From Paenibacillus sp. AN1007 (GTDB lineage Bacteria > Bacillota > Bacilli > Paenibacillales > Paenibacillaceae), in NCBI RefSeq assembly GCF_040702995.1, contig NZ_CP159992.1, positions 1,017,501 through 1,081,500 of the forward strand: a DNA stretch of 64,000 bases, read 5' to 3'. The translations under genes and the position numbers were made by a program. Positions 51,770 through 60,840 of the stretch are shown here, one piece after another (position 1 is the stretch's first letter; every line of letters starts with the position of its first letter). Below the pieces are notes generated by a model, which worked only from the letters and a program-made list of their open reading frames with translations, was not told where the DNA came from and made no database searches.

Positions 51770-52904
51770 GGCATGGTCGACATTGTCTAACGAACAGCAG
51801 TTGATGATTTTATGTTCCCGCATTCATCTGGACGAGGAGCAAGAGCGGAACATTCATTCCATTTTACAGCGCGGCATTGCCATCGATTATTTTATGGCAC
51901 TTTGTATCAAACACAAAGTACTGCCTCTCGTAACTCCTCACCTGATCAGGCTTGACCATTTCAAAGCCATCAAGCTGGAATATAAAAAGATCATGAATCA
52001 TGCATACCAGGGCAATCGGATGAAAAACGAGCTTATGGCAGAGGAATTAAAGCTGATTTTAAAACAAGCTCAAAAGAAGGATTTGGAGCTGATTCCGTTA
52101 AAAGGAGCATGGCTTATTCCTCATGTGTACAAGGACCCCGGGCTGCGCATATCGAATGACTTGGATTTCTTGGTGTCATTAGAGCAGGGACAGGCTATTT
52201 CGGAAATGCTGCAGCATATGGGGTATAAACCAGGTCATTATGATTGGGCTTCAGATCGTGTGTCTGAAGTGAGCGAGGAAGAGGTGATCCAGTGGAGCAC
52301 TCGTTCAGGGAATTTACACCCTCATATGAAACGAGTGGATAACGGTTTTGCCAAATATGTTGGCGTTGACTTCTCTTACGATGTGGATCTGACCCGGACA
52401 TTTATCGCATCGGGAGGGCTCGAGCGAGGGGCGTGTATCAAAGAATTATATGGTATCCCTGCAAGGTGTCTGGAAACCGTTGATTTTCTCATCCATCTGA
52501 CCATCCATCTCTATAAGGAAGCCAGCCATGAAAAATGGGTTCGAATTGATCAGGATATCAATCTAATTAAATTTTGTGATGTTCGCGAATATATATTAGC
52601 ACACCTGCGGGAGCTGGAATGGCATATAGTCGCTGCCCGGGCTAAGGAGCTGGCTTCCGAAGAAGCGATGTACTACGCTCTATATTATTTAAAAATAATA
52701 TTTAATGATCCTTTTATAGATATGGTGCAGGGCTATTTATCCATCCAGGGAGAGGATATATTGAAGCGTTATGTTGCTTTGGAAGGTGGACAAACATCGA
52801 CATGGCAGAAATCATTCTTTGATCGCTTCTTTAGTTTAAGCCATTCAGCCGATCAGGACAGCAGCGAATTGACACCAGCAGAACAAGGCGGAAGATCGCG
52901 ATGA
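51750..52904 (+). CDS. Second NTP_transf_5-type nucleotidyltransferase
   Basis: ATG 51750 ten bases after GGGAGGAAGG; TTG 51747 is also possible. About 384 aa. LIPLKGAWLIPHVYKD, then RISNDLDFLV gives the G...DxD catalytic signature, and VGVDFSYDVDL may supply the third acid. It is a distant relative of the first gene of the operon but lacks its C-terminal domain. Two such enzymes in one pathway suggest two successive transfers or a heteromer. Confidence 0.75.
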   Translation: MYRSESEAWSTLSNEQQLMILCSRIHLDEEQERNIHSILQRGIAIDYFMALCIKHKVLPLVTPHLIRLDHFKAIKLEYKKIMNHAYQGNRMKNELMAEELKLILKQAQKKDLELIPLKGAWLIPHVYKDPGLRISNDLDFLVSLEQGQAISEMLQHMGYKPGHYDWASDRVSEVSEEEVIQWSTRSGNLHPHMKRVDNGFAKYVGVDFSYDVDLTRTFIASGGLERGACIKELYGIPARCLETVDFLIHLTIHLYKEASHEKWVRIDQDINLIKFCDVREYILAHLRELEWHIVAARAKELASEEAMYYALYYLKIIFNDPFIDMVQGYLSIQGEDILKRYVALEGGQTSTWQKSFFDRFFSLSHSADQDSSELTPAEQGGRSR

Positions 52905-53671
52905 AACTGGCGATTATCTCGGATATTCACGGCAATGCCGCAGCGCTGGAGCAGGTTTTGGAGGATATTTTCAATAAAAATATTAGTGAGGTTATTGTAT
53001 TAGGGGATTTGGTTTTTCGTGGTCCTGAGCCGCAAAAAGTGCTAAACATGCTCCGGGGTACATCGGCCCTCGTCCTGAAAGGCAATACGGATGAATGGAT
53101 TATACGAGGTATTAAGAAAGACGAGGTTCCGGAAACGGATTACGAGATCATGAACCTCGAAAGGTTGTGGACATTGGATCAGATCACAGAGGAGGATATC
53201 GAATATCTGGATTCTCTGCCAACTGAACTGTCCCTAAATATATCTGAAACGCTGTCGCTGCATGGTTTCCATGCAACACCGAAAGACCTGTTCGAAGTTG
53301 TTTTGCCTTCCGAGTCAACCGATGTATTTCGAGCGAAAATTATGACGAATCCGCAGGCATCCATCTATGCTTACGCGCATACGCATCATCCCCTGCTGCG
53401 GTATATTGATGGTAAATGTATCATTAATCCAGGTGGAGTCGGATACACATTCGACGGGTTTACTCAGTCCTCCTATGCCATTGCTGAAGAAGAGAATGGA
53501 CAGCTGCGAGTTAGCATAGAGCGAGTCAAATATGATGTAGACCGAGTCGTCAATATGTATGAGGAATTAGGTTATCCGAACGCTGCGCTTATGAAACATG
53601 TGCTGCTTCATGGAATTCATCCATATGAAGTTAAACTGAAATATAAAGGAACGATAAGCCATGTTGTATGA
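52901..53671 (+). CDS. Calcineurin-like metallophosphoesterase
   Basis: 256 aa; ATGA overlap with the previous gene. YfcE-type phosphoesterase: LAIISDIHGN, VIVLGDLVFRGP, LKGNTDEW, HGFHATP, YAHTHHP, all with metal ligands. It could remove a phosphate or nucleotide group from a pathway intermediate, complementing the kinase and nucleotidyltransferases. Confidence 0.88.
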   Translation: MKLAIISDIHGNAAALEQVLEDIFNKNISEVIVLGDLVFRGPEPQKVLNMLRGTSALVLKGNTDEWIIRGIKKDEVPETDYEIMNLERLWTLDQITEEDIEYLDSLPTELSLNISETLSLHGFHATPKDLFEVVLPSESTDVFRAKIMTNPQASIYAYAHTHHPLLRYIDGKCIINPGGVGYTFDGFTQSSYAIAEEENGQLRVSIERVKYDVDRVVNMYEELGYPNAALMKHVLLHGIHPYEVKLKYKGTISHVV

Positions 53672-54062
53672 AATTAAAGTATCATCCGCCGGATACAACG
53701 CTCACTATGACATCACGGATCAAGCAGCAGCGCTGCTTCCCAGGCTGGGCACTGCCGAGGGGATGGCCAAAATATTTGCTGCTGGAAGTACAATTGGTCT
53801 GGTCAGCATGCGTTATGAGCCTGGAGCGGTAGAAGATCTGTTAGATGCTTTGGAGAGCATATCACCCAAAGGACGCTCGTATGCTCACTTTCGGACAACC
53901 CAGGACAGCAATGGCTTTGCACATATCTGGTCATCCATCATCGGCAGCAGTCTGCTGGTTCCATACCGAGATAACAGGCTCGCTGTTTCAGATACGCATC
54001 GAATTGTATTGTTTGATTTTGATTTACAACCTTCTACCCGGACCATTTTTGTCAGTAACTAA
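53661..54062 (+). CDS. YjbQ/UPF0047 family protein
   Basis: 133 aa, overlaps the phosphoesterase by 11 bases. The family layout is kept: an early hydrophobic strand, SYAHFRTTQDSNGFAHIWSSIIG for the His/Asn active-site segment, SSLLVPYRDNRLAV, and TRTIFVS at the end. YjbQ proteins have weak thiamine-phosphate-synthase activity and an unclear natural role. The HGRP-type motifs are loosely kept, so its activity is uncertain. Confidence 0.82.
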   Translation: MLYEIKVSSAGYNAHYDITDQAAALLPRLGTAEGMAKIFAAGSTIGLVSMRYEPGAVEDLLDALESISPKGRSYAHFRTTQDSNGFAHIWSSIIGSSLLVPYRDNRLAVSDTHRIVLFDFDLQPSTRTIFVSN

Positions 54063-54074
54063 CCGAAGGGGCTG

Positions 54075-55250
54075 ATGTTTTTTATGAAAAAATTGCGAAT
54101 GGCGACTCCGGGACCAACGTATGTTCCGCAGGACATTCTGCTTGCCGGCGCTCAGGAATTGGTTCACCATCGCTCCTCTCACATGGAAGAGGTTATGAGT
54201 CAAATCAACGGTTCTCTTCCGCTTCTTTTTGGGACAGAACAGAAGGTGTTCACCCTGCTATCTTCCGGAACGGGAGCGATGGAAGCAGCAGTGGCCAATT
54301 GCTTTCAAGAGCAGGACAAAGTGCTGGTCGTGTCAAACGGTTATTTTGGCGAGCGGTTTGCAGACATATCCAGGGTTTACGGAGTGACGCCAATCGAAAT
54401 TGCTTCTCCTTGGGGAACCTCTGTAGATATGGAGCAGGTGGAAAAAGCTTATCATGAACATCCTGACGTGCGGGGCATTCTTGTGGTGTACAGCGAGACT
54501 TCCACCGGAGTTACTAATGATATTCAACGCATCGCCGCATTTTTTCGAGACAAGAATGTCCTTGTCATCGTAGACGCCATCAGCGGATTGCTTTCACATG
54601 AACTGCACATGGATGAGTGGGGGCTGGATGTGGTTTTGGCTGCGTCTCACAAAGGATTTATGATGCCGCCAGGTCTTGCTTTTGTATCCATTTCGGAGAA
54701 AGCATGGCAGCGGTTGGAGCAGATCGAGCCCAAAACGTATTATTTCTCATTCAAGAGATTTAAGAAATTTTATCCGATGTCTCCATCGAGTCCAGGTGTA
54801 TCACTTATTTTTGCTTTGCAGGCGTCTATTGAGATGTTAATGAAAGAGGGGCTGCAGGAATGCTGCCAGCGCCATCATTGGAATGCTCAGGCTGCTCAGG
54901 CAGGGCTTGCCGCCTTGGGTTTTGAACTATTTGTTGCTGATCCCCAGCGACGAAGTCACACCGTTACCACTGCGATTGCACCGCAGGGGCTGGATACTTC
55001 GAAATTACTGCAGATTCTAAGTTCCAAATACGGGATGACTATTACGGGAGGACAGGGAGAATTTAAGGGGAAAATGATTCGTGTTGGTCATATTGGTTCC
55101 GTTGATATATTGGATCTGTTTACTGTATTCGGAGCTATTGAGCTGGCTCTTACCGAAATGGGAGCATCCTTTACCAAAGGAGCAAGCATCGCAGCGATCC
55201 AAGAGATTCAGGAAAGGAGTGTATACCATGCTGATTTTGTATCAACGTGA
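54075..55250 (+). CDS. Class V aminotransferase (alanine-glyoxylate/AEP transaminase group)
   Basis: ATG 54075 close behind GAAGGGG. 391 aa. PLP class V: TPGPTYVPQDI, LLSSGTGAMEAAV, VDAISGLLSHEL and the PLP lysine in ASHKGFMMPPG. This group includes serine/alanine-glyoxylate and 2-aminoethylphosphonate transaminases. Here it probably aminates the keto-phosphonate made by the aldolase. The substrate is inferred from position. Confidence 0.88.
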   Translation: MFFMKKLRMATPGPTYVPQDILLAGAQELVHHRSSHMEEVMSQINGSLPLLFGTEQKVFTLLSSGTGAMEAAVANCFQEQDKVLVVSNGYFGERFADISRVYGVTPIEIASPWGTSVDMEQVEKAYHEHPDVRGILVVYSETSTGVTNDIQRIAAFFRDKNVLVIVDAISGLLSHELHMDEWGLDVVLAASHKGFMMPPGLAFVSISEKAWQRLEQIEPKTYYFSFKRFKKFYPMSPSSPGVSLIFALQASIEMLMKEGLQECCQRHHWNAQAAQAGLAALGFELFVADPQRRSHTVTTAIAPQGLDTSKLLQILSSKYGMTITGGQGEFKGKMIRVGHIGSVDILDLFTVFGAIELALTEMGASFTKGASIAAIQEIQERSVYHADFVST

Positions 55251-55494
55251 AACCTGCCCTTACTGTAAGCCTGTTCGCGAACGTCTAACCGAGCTTCAGG
55301 TCACTTATATCAATGTAAACCTTCCCAAAGAACGTGCTGAGCGTAAAGCCTTGATTGAAAAAATGGGGGGACCCTTCATACCGGCCATTGAAGATGATGG
55401 AGTGCTGATTCCGGGGAAACTCGAAGACAATGCTCATATTCTTTCTTACATTAATGAACATTATGCCAAGCGGGAGGAGGTAAAGAAAGTATAG
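55228..55494 (+). CDS. Glutaredoxin-like protein
   Basis: ATG 55228 behind AAAGGAG, overlapping the aminotransferase end. 88 aa thioredoxin fold with redox motif CPYC (YQRETCPYCKPV) and the cis-Pro in PFIPAIED. It resembles the glutaredoxin/GST N-terminal group. It may keep the Rieske or thiol enzymes reduced, or be a thiol transferase of the pathway. Confidence 0.88.
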   Translation: MLILYQRETCPYCKPVRERLTELQVTYINVNLPKERAERKALIEKMGGPFIPAIEDDGVLIPGKLEDNAHILSYINEHYAKREEVKKV

Positions 55495-55521
55495 TCGGTC
55501 CGGTAATAGGTAAGCATCACC

Positions 55522-55549
55522 TGAAAGCCTCCTTAACGGAGGCTTTTTT
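55522..55549 (+). terminator. Terminator closing the phosphonate operon
   Basis: GCCTCC / GGAGGC stem, six T; 27 of 28 bases identical to the terminator at 43015-43042. Confidence 0.9.
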
Positions 55550-55988
55550 ATCGGCTCGGCCCGGCAGTGTGTTGAATGATAAGGGATTCAGCATCAATCG
55601 TCACAGTAAGATCGAAAAAACGATCGCTGTATCCTTCTCTCCAGTCCTCAGGTCCATCTTCGGAGTGAAACCAGAAGCGAAGCAGCCGCTTCCCGGGGAT
55701 CAGCATATACTCATCAGCGCAGTCGATGGAGCACTTGGACAGATCAAGGGTGAGCGGCGGTGACCAGTGCTGTGCTGCTTCAGTCCACTCTACCGCGAGC
55801 TGCTGTGCAGCTGCTGCGGCAAGGAGCAGATGAAGGGCATAATCTGGACCGACCAGTTGTTCAGCGAGTATCTCCTGCTGTTTGACGTCCAGTGCAGACA
55901 ATAGTGCAGCAGTATACTTGCGGTCAATATTAAAAATGCTGTTTGGGAACTGCAGATTGGAACGGATGTCATAGGATGACTCTGGCAT
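55548..55988 (-). CDS. Uncharacterised 146-aa protein
   Basis: ATG behind GAGGTGG. 146 aa, acidic, no signal peptide or TM. Features seen: an Ala-rich helix (LHLLLAAAAAQQLAVEW), KRLLRFWFHSEDGPEDWREGYSDRFFDLTVTID near the end. I do not recognise the family. Convergent with the phosphonate operon and likely unrelated to it. Confidence 0.65.
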   Translation of the reverse strand: MPESSYDIRSNLQFPNSIFNIDRKYTAALLSALDVKQQEILAEQLVGPDYALHLLLAAAAAQQLAVEWTEAAQHWSPPLTLDLSKCSIDCADEYMLIPGKRLLRFWFHSEDGPEDWREGYSDRFFDLTVTIDAESLIIQHTAGPSR

Positions 55989-56160
55989 AATAGTCCACCT
56001 CTTCTAATGCATCATTTATTTCATATTCTTCATTATAACTGAGTTGTGTACCTGATGTATGGGGGATTGCATCCGCTATGATTGTGGGTCTAGAGCAGAT
56101 AATGCTGTCTCTAATATGAAGTAAAGCACGACGGCCGTGCGTCGCAGTATATTTTACATG

Positions 56161-56934
56161 TTATGCAGGCTTCATGCTTGCTTTGCCGCGTTTTATAAAT
56201 AACAAAACAAGAGCGATCGTTATTATTCCAATGGCAGCTGTGAGTTTAATAAAGAAGCGTTCGTCCATAACCCATGAGGCTGAAAAAGCATTGATCATGC
56301 TGTGAAACAAAATACATAACCAAATACTTTTGCTCAATCGATAGATGACTGCCAGGGCAAACGACATTCCAATAACAAGAAGGGTGAACAGTCCGAAATT
56401 CCAGTTATATTGGCTGGTTCCTTGAATAAAAAATAGCGGGAGATGCCACACAGCCCAGATCAAAGCCGTAACAAGGACTGCCTTAACAAATCCAATTTTC
56501 TTCTCAAGCATCGGTTGCAGAATATAACGCCATCCCAATTCTTCCAGCCCACCTCCGATGATCATAATCGGAATGAACAATACGGCCGTATATACAGGGA
56601 GATTGGGAGTGATCCCCCCTAGAAGTGCGGGAATACCAAAATACGCAGCGGTGAATATAAACACAATGATATAAGCAATAGGCGGCTGTTTCACTGCAAA
56701 AGCTTCTTTGATGAAAGGTTTGAATCCTGTTATTTTGCCGTGATGTCTCAACATAAAATACGCGGCAATGGGCGGCCCGCTCCCGCCGATGGTCAGCAGC
56801 AGCATACCCAAGGGCGTTCTTAGTTCTAACAGTCCCATCTGGCTGGCTAACCATAAAATTCCCCACGAACAATACGTGATGAGGAAAGTCCAGATGATAT
56901 ACTGAAACATTAATTTGTTGCTGCTTTTTCTCAA
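56161..56934 (-). CDS. CPBP (CAAX protease/bacteriocin-processing) membrane protein
   Basis: TTG start behind GGAGGGA. 257 aa, about eight hydrophobic segments. Glutamate motif GGGLEELGWRYILQP (EExxxR) and the His motif AVWHLPLFF mark an Abi/CPBP intramembrane protease. Members mature peptides or give immunity to bacteriocins. It lies 560 bases from the lanthipeptide cluster on the other strand, so an immunity role is possible but unproven. Confidence 0.9.
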   Translation of the reverse strand: MRKSSNKLMFQYIIWTFLITYCSWGILWLASQMGLLELRTPLGMLLLTIGGSGPPIAAYFMLRHHGKITGFKPFIKEAFAVKQPPIAYIIVFIFTAAYFGIPALLGGITPNLPVYTAVLFIPIMIIGGGLEELGWRYILQPMLEKKIGFVKAVLVTALIWAVWHLPLFFIQGTSQYNWNFGLFTLLVIGMSFALAVIYRLSKSIWLCILFHSMINAFSASWVMDERFFIKLTAAIGIITIALVLLFIKRGKASMKPA

Positions 56935-57497
56935 ATTAATCCCTCCTGTTTACTGTAGGCTGTAGAGGATGTAGGCTTTTTATTACTCTTCTCATTTCTA
57001 TAAGTATCCTCCACATTGTGCTGCGCGATTGTTCTCCTGGTAATGAGTATAGAACGTGGAGCAATCTCTTGAATCAAGCCCCGGAAGGAATGAAACTAAG
57101 TCTATAGACTGAATTCTGTTTGCATGAAGTGAAAATGAGAAAGTTACTGTCTTCCAGTCGCAGACAGACGTCGATTATTTCAAGACGACCACAGGAGCGA
57201 GAGCTGTATCCGATGATTTTAAAATGAATTGGAACGAACTGCATCGATCTTGTTCACATTCGCTTCGTTTCTTGTATATCTGCAAGCTGATCATTCTGCT
57301 TAAGGGATGTTTTTATCACATCTGGTTTGAGAAAGGAAAGCAGCAGTTATCCCCACTTCAGAAATTGCCGGGAACATTCAAATACATAATGGATCTTTAT
57401 AAAAACACAAGAATTACTAGAAAAATGCAAGCTTTTAGCATATTGGAAATGGTATCGTATGAATTACCAAGTGTCGTAAAGGGAGTTGATCTATCTG
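56935..57497. other. Boundary stretch between CPBP gene and lanthipeptide cluster
   Basis: From about 57.2 kb the sequence becomes AT-rich. An open frame (57224-57505, 93 codons) has no RBS and no recognisable domain and overlaps the next gene. It may be a decayed gene. No clear promoter for the ABC genes was found. Confidence 0.5.
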
Positions 57498-58430
57498 ATG
57501 AATAGTACAGCAATTAGAACTACAAATTTAACAAAACAATATGATAACCAGACTGCAGTAAATCAGGTCAATCTTGAAGTGAAACAAGGATGTATCTATG
57601 GTCTGCTTGGCAGAAATGGTGCTGGTAAGACGACGATAATGAAAATGATGATGGGTTTAGTAAAGCCGAGCTCAGGGGAAATTGAGATTTTGGGAGAAAG
57701 AATAGGGGCCTCCACCAAAGAGCGTAAGCGTTTATATTCACGAATCGGAGCAATTATTGAAACCCCCGGTTTTTATCCGAATTTAACAGGAACAGAAAAT
57801 ATGGATATTTTCGCTAAGCTGCGTGGTACAGTGAGCAGAAATGCTGTCAAAGAAGCACTTGATATTGTAGGACTTCCTTATAAGGATAAAAAATTGTTTG
57901 CAAATTACTCTCTGGGAATGAAGCAAAGATTGGGGATAGCTAATGCAATAATGCATGATCCCGAATTACTCATTTTAGATGAGCCTACTAATGGTCTTGA
58001 TCCCATTGGAATTGCCGAAATGCGGGATTTAATAAAAAATATGAGTACATTAACAGGAAAAACTATATTTATATCAAGTCATATTTTATCCGAGATAGCG
58101 TTACTAGCAGATGATATTGGAATTATTCATAATGGCATTCTTCTAACAGAAAGCAGTTATGCAGAGTTAGAGAAGAACAACAGTAGGTATTTTTTGCTTA
58201 AGGTATCTTCTTCCGCACAAGCAGCTAGAATATTAGAGCAACAACTCGGCTTGTTTCATTATAGTGTGGATGATGACTTTACGATTCGGTTATTTGATAC
58301 AAAAGCTGATATTGCTCAGGTTAATAAAGCTTTAATGCTCAGTAATATAGATGTTAATACCTCACAGCTGTGCAATGATACGCTGGAGGATTATTTTAGA
58401 AAGATCACCGGAGGTGAGGGGATTGCATAA
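57498..58430 (+). CDS. lanF: Lantibiotic-immunity-type ABC ATPase (LanF/BcrA-like)
   Basis: ATG 57498, with AAAGGGAG 12 bases before; TTG 57486 is an alternative. 310 aa. Walker A GLLGRNGAGKTT, signature SLGMKQRLGIA, Walker B LLILDEPTNGLDP, His of ISSHIL. The sequence is close to BcrA/LanF self-protection ATPases. Its stop overlaps the next permease start, and two short permeases follow, the classic LanFEG order. It expels the lantibiotic from the membrane. Confidence 0.9.
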   Translation: MNSTAIRTTNLTKQYDNQTAVNQVNLEVKQGCIYGLLGRNGAGKTTIMKMMMGLVKPSSGEIEILGERIGASTKERKRLYSRIGAIIETPGFYPNLTGTENMDIFAKLRGTVSRNAVKEALDIVGLPYKDKKLFANYSLGMKQRLGIANAIMHDPELLILDEPTNGLDPIGIAEMRDLIKNMSTLTGKTIFISSHILSEIALLADDIGIIHNGILLTESSYAELEKNNSRYFLLKVSSSAQAARILEQQLGLFHYSVDDDFTIRLFDTKADIAQVNKALMLSNIDVNTSQLCNDTLEDYFRKITGGEGIA

Positions 58431-59166
58431 TATCGTTCTAGCTGAATTCATGAAGCTAAAGCGTAAAAAGCTGTTATTAACGGAATTTTTAATTGCATTT
58501 GTGATGCCCGCAATCGTAACTTATTATGCTGCGAATATTTCCAGAAATGCTTCATTTATGAATAGCTTTTCTGATTTTTATAAACTGAGTCTAGGTTATA
58601 TGAGCATATTAATTTTACCAATTATGCTGGGTATTTTAGCCACATCGATTTTCTCGGATGAATATAAATATAACACGATGAAGGAACTGTCCAGTGTACC
58701 AGTGAGTAAAAATGAAATATTAATTTCAAAAATAATTACCTTATTTGGTATTTCTCTTAGCATTATGATGCTAACAGGCTTATTAATCTCTATAGGTGCT
58801 GTAGTTGCCGGAGGCTTTCCAGATATTAATTTCACACTTCTTATCAGATTGTTTACTTTATGTCTGTATAGTGGACTGCTTACACCACTCGCAATGCTGC
58901 CCATTGTTTTCATTATTACAATTTCTAAAAAGGGGTACGTACTCCCTATTTCGATCTGTGTTGCCTATGTATTTTTTGGTTACATTGCAGCTTCATCCTT
59001 GGTTGGAATTCATCCCGTTTCTAGCGCCATGAATGTGATTTGGTATAACAACTTTGAAGGAATAACAGTTGAGGGAAACATCCTAATATCACTCCTTAAT
59101 ATTTTATTCGTATCTTTGTTTTCTCTGATGGGCTCCTCAATTGTATTAAACAAACAGGAAGGGTAG
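58423..59166 (+). CDS. lanE: Immunity ABC permease (LanE-like)
   Basis: TTG 58423 chosen: GGAGGTGA lies about six bases upstream. 247 aa, six hydrophobic segments, ABC-2 type. It starts HNIVLAEFMKLKRKKLLL, the usual LanE/MutE opening. It pairs with the next gene as the membrane part of the self-protection pump. Confidence 0.88.
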   Translation: MHNIVLAEFMKLKRKKLLLTEFLIAFVMPAIVTYYAANISRNASFMNSFSDFYKLSLGYMSILILPIMLGILATSIFSDEYKYNTMKELSSVPVSKNEILISKIITLFGISLSIMMLTGLLISIGAVVAGGFPDINFTLLIRLFTLCLYSGLLTPLAMLPIVFIITISKKGYVLPISICVAYVFFGYIAASSLVGIHPVSSAMNVIWYNNFEGITVEGNILISLLNILFVSLFSLMGSSIVLNKQEG

Positions 59167-59167
59167 G

Positions 59168-59899
59168 GTGAATATGCTCGTTAGTATTGAATTTAACAAG
59201 TTAAAAAGAACCCGATTACTTCTTATATCTGTCATTACTATTGTATTGGTAGCATTCATTATTGTTCTGCAAGGGCTGAGATATTTCCAAGGTGAGAGGT
59301 ATATTAATACGTTGGGATGGCTATCTGAAGGCACATTATCCTTATTTACTTATTACATTTTTCCGCCTCTATTTGCATTAATAGGCAGCTTCATTATATG
59401 TAGAGAACTCCAGTATGATACATTGAAAAATCTTCAAATGATCCCCATTTCAAAAACAAAGCTTATGCTGGTAAAACTATGTACTGCCTGTTTAATTAGT
59501 CTCTTGATGTCTGTTGTGCTTTTCATGGTTGTAATATGCACAGAGTATATTTTTAACGGCAGAATGATGACAATCAATTTTGTGATTACTAATTTTAAGC
59601 AATATTTACTGCAAGGAATCGGCTGTTTTGTTGCCGTTACCCCAATTATAACCATTGCAACTGTGTTAAGCAGGGGATATTGGATTTCAGCAGCTATCGC
59701 AATTGTGTATTCATTTATTGGTGTATTTACTACAAATTCACCTATTCATAGTTTATATCCAATATCAGCAATCTTTGAGGTATCAGGGGCTCGTACGGTT
59801 GCAGCTGGCGAGTATGTTATCGCAGTAGGCAGTCTTTCTGGCGCATTGTTACTTAGTCTCATCTTTATAGGGTTACCATTTAAAAGAGAGGGTGAATAA
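59168..59899 (+). CDS. lanG: Immunity ABC permease (LanG-like)
   Basis: GTG 59168 (or ATG 59174), two bases after the previous stop. 243 aa, six hydrophobic segments. It opens with SIEFNKLKRTRLLLISVI. Sequence and length fit LanG/MutG. AT-rich codons like the rest of the cluster. Confidence 0.88.
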   Translation: MNMLVSIEFNKLKRTRLLLISVITIVLVAFIIVLQGLRYFQGERYINTLGWLSEGTLSLFTYYIFPPLFALIGSFIICRELQYDTLKNLQMIPISKTKLMLVKLCTACLISLLMSVVLFMVVICTEYIFNGRMMTINFVITNFKQYLLQGIGCFVAVTPIITIATVLSRGYWISAAIAIVYSFIGVFTTNSPIHSLYPISAIFEVSGARTVAAGEYVIAVGSLSGALLLSLIFIGLPFKREGE

Positions 59900-59902
59900 A
59901 CT

Positions 59903-60625
59903 GTGTTATATATAGCAGTTTGTGATGATGATCGGTTAATGAGTGCACAGTTAGAACGTATTTTTGACCAAGCTAGTTACAATTTGCTTATAGATATCAA
60001 AGTAGAAGTGTTTCTCTCAGGAATGGATCTTTGTAAATATTTAAGTAGTGGAGAAGAAATAGATTTGATTTTCTTAGATATTGAAATGAAATCAATGAAT
60101 GGAATAGAGACTGCTAAGATAATTCGGGAGCAAATGAATAATAATACCACTCAAATTGTTTATATGTCTGAAAAGGCAAGCTATGCTATGCAGTTATTTG
60201 ATACGAGACCACTAAATTTCTTAATCAAACCACTTCAATATAAATGTATTTTAGACGTTCTAAAAACATCTATTTCTCTGTTGAATTTAGATAAAGAGCA
60301 TTTTGAATATAAGATAGCAAGCCATAAGTACAAAGTTTGCTCAGAGCAGATTATGTATTTTGAAAGTAGAGGAAAGAAAATTAATATAGTTCTTGTTAAT
60401 GGCGTTCGCAGTTTTTATGGGAAGCTGTCGACAATCGAAGAAAAGTTAAATAATCGACAATTTATTTCCATTCACAAATCATACTTTGTCAATCTTAAGT
60501 ATATTATAGAAACTCAGTATGATCATTTAATTATGGAAAATGATGTGGTCCTGCCAGTTAGTCGAAAAAATAGAAAAACAACTCGTGAAACATTAAATAA
60601 AATGAGCTGCATCAACGAAATGTAA
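59903..60625 (+). CDS. LytTR-type response regulator
   Basis: 240 aa, four bases after the permease stop. Receiver domain with acidic pocket CDDDR, phospho-Asp in LIFLDIEMKSMNG and Lys in FLIKPLQ. LytTR DNA-binding domain (about 135-235, with FISIHKSYFVNLKYI). AgrA/PlnC-type regulators like this control bacteriocin genes. No histidine kinase is in view; it may lie beyond the window. GTTAGGG motifs near lanA resemble its family's half-sites. Confidence 0.92.
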   Translation: MLYIAVCDDDRLMSAQLERIFDQASYNLLIDIKVEVFLSGMDLCKYLSSGEEIDLIFLDIEMKSMNGIETAKIIREQMNNNTTQIVYMSEKASYAMQLFDTRPLNFLIKPLQYKCILDVLKTSISLLNLDKEHFEYKIASHKYKVCSEQIMYFESRGKKINIVLVNGVRSFYGKLSTIEEKLNNRQFISIHKSYFVNLKYIIETQYDHLIMENDVVLPVSRKNRKTTRETLNKMSCINEM

Positions 60626-60840
60626 TAATCACAAATATAAATTACATATGGTCAAGTCAAGTGCGACAATTCATTTGTGAAAGATTCGTGAGCGGTTCTT
60701 CAACCAAAGCATTTTTGAGGCTGGTGATTCCGCAGAGCCAGTGAGTATGCAGCAGAATCTTTTAATTAAATTAGTCAAATACGATAAGATTACCTGAATA
60801 AATAACAATTTCTTCCTTTATTTGATACTAAATTTTCCAA

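Noticed and set aside
48939..52904. Lasso-peptide cluster, suggested by the kinase and nucleotidyltransferases
   Set aside because: No precursor, B1/B2 or asparagine-synthetase-like C protein, and PEP mutase chemistry dominates the operon.
57224..57505. 93-codon open frame before lanF
   Set aside because: No RBS, no recognisable domain, overlaps the ABC ATPase start; kept only as a note on the boundary stretch.
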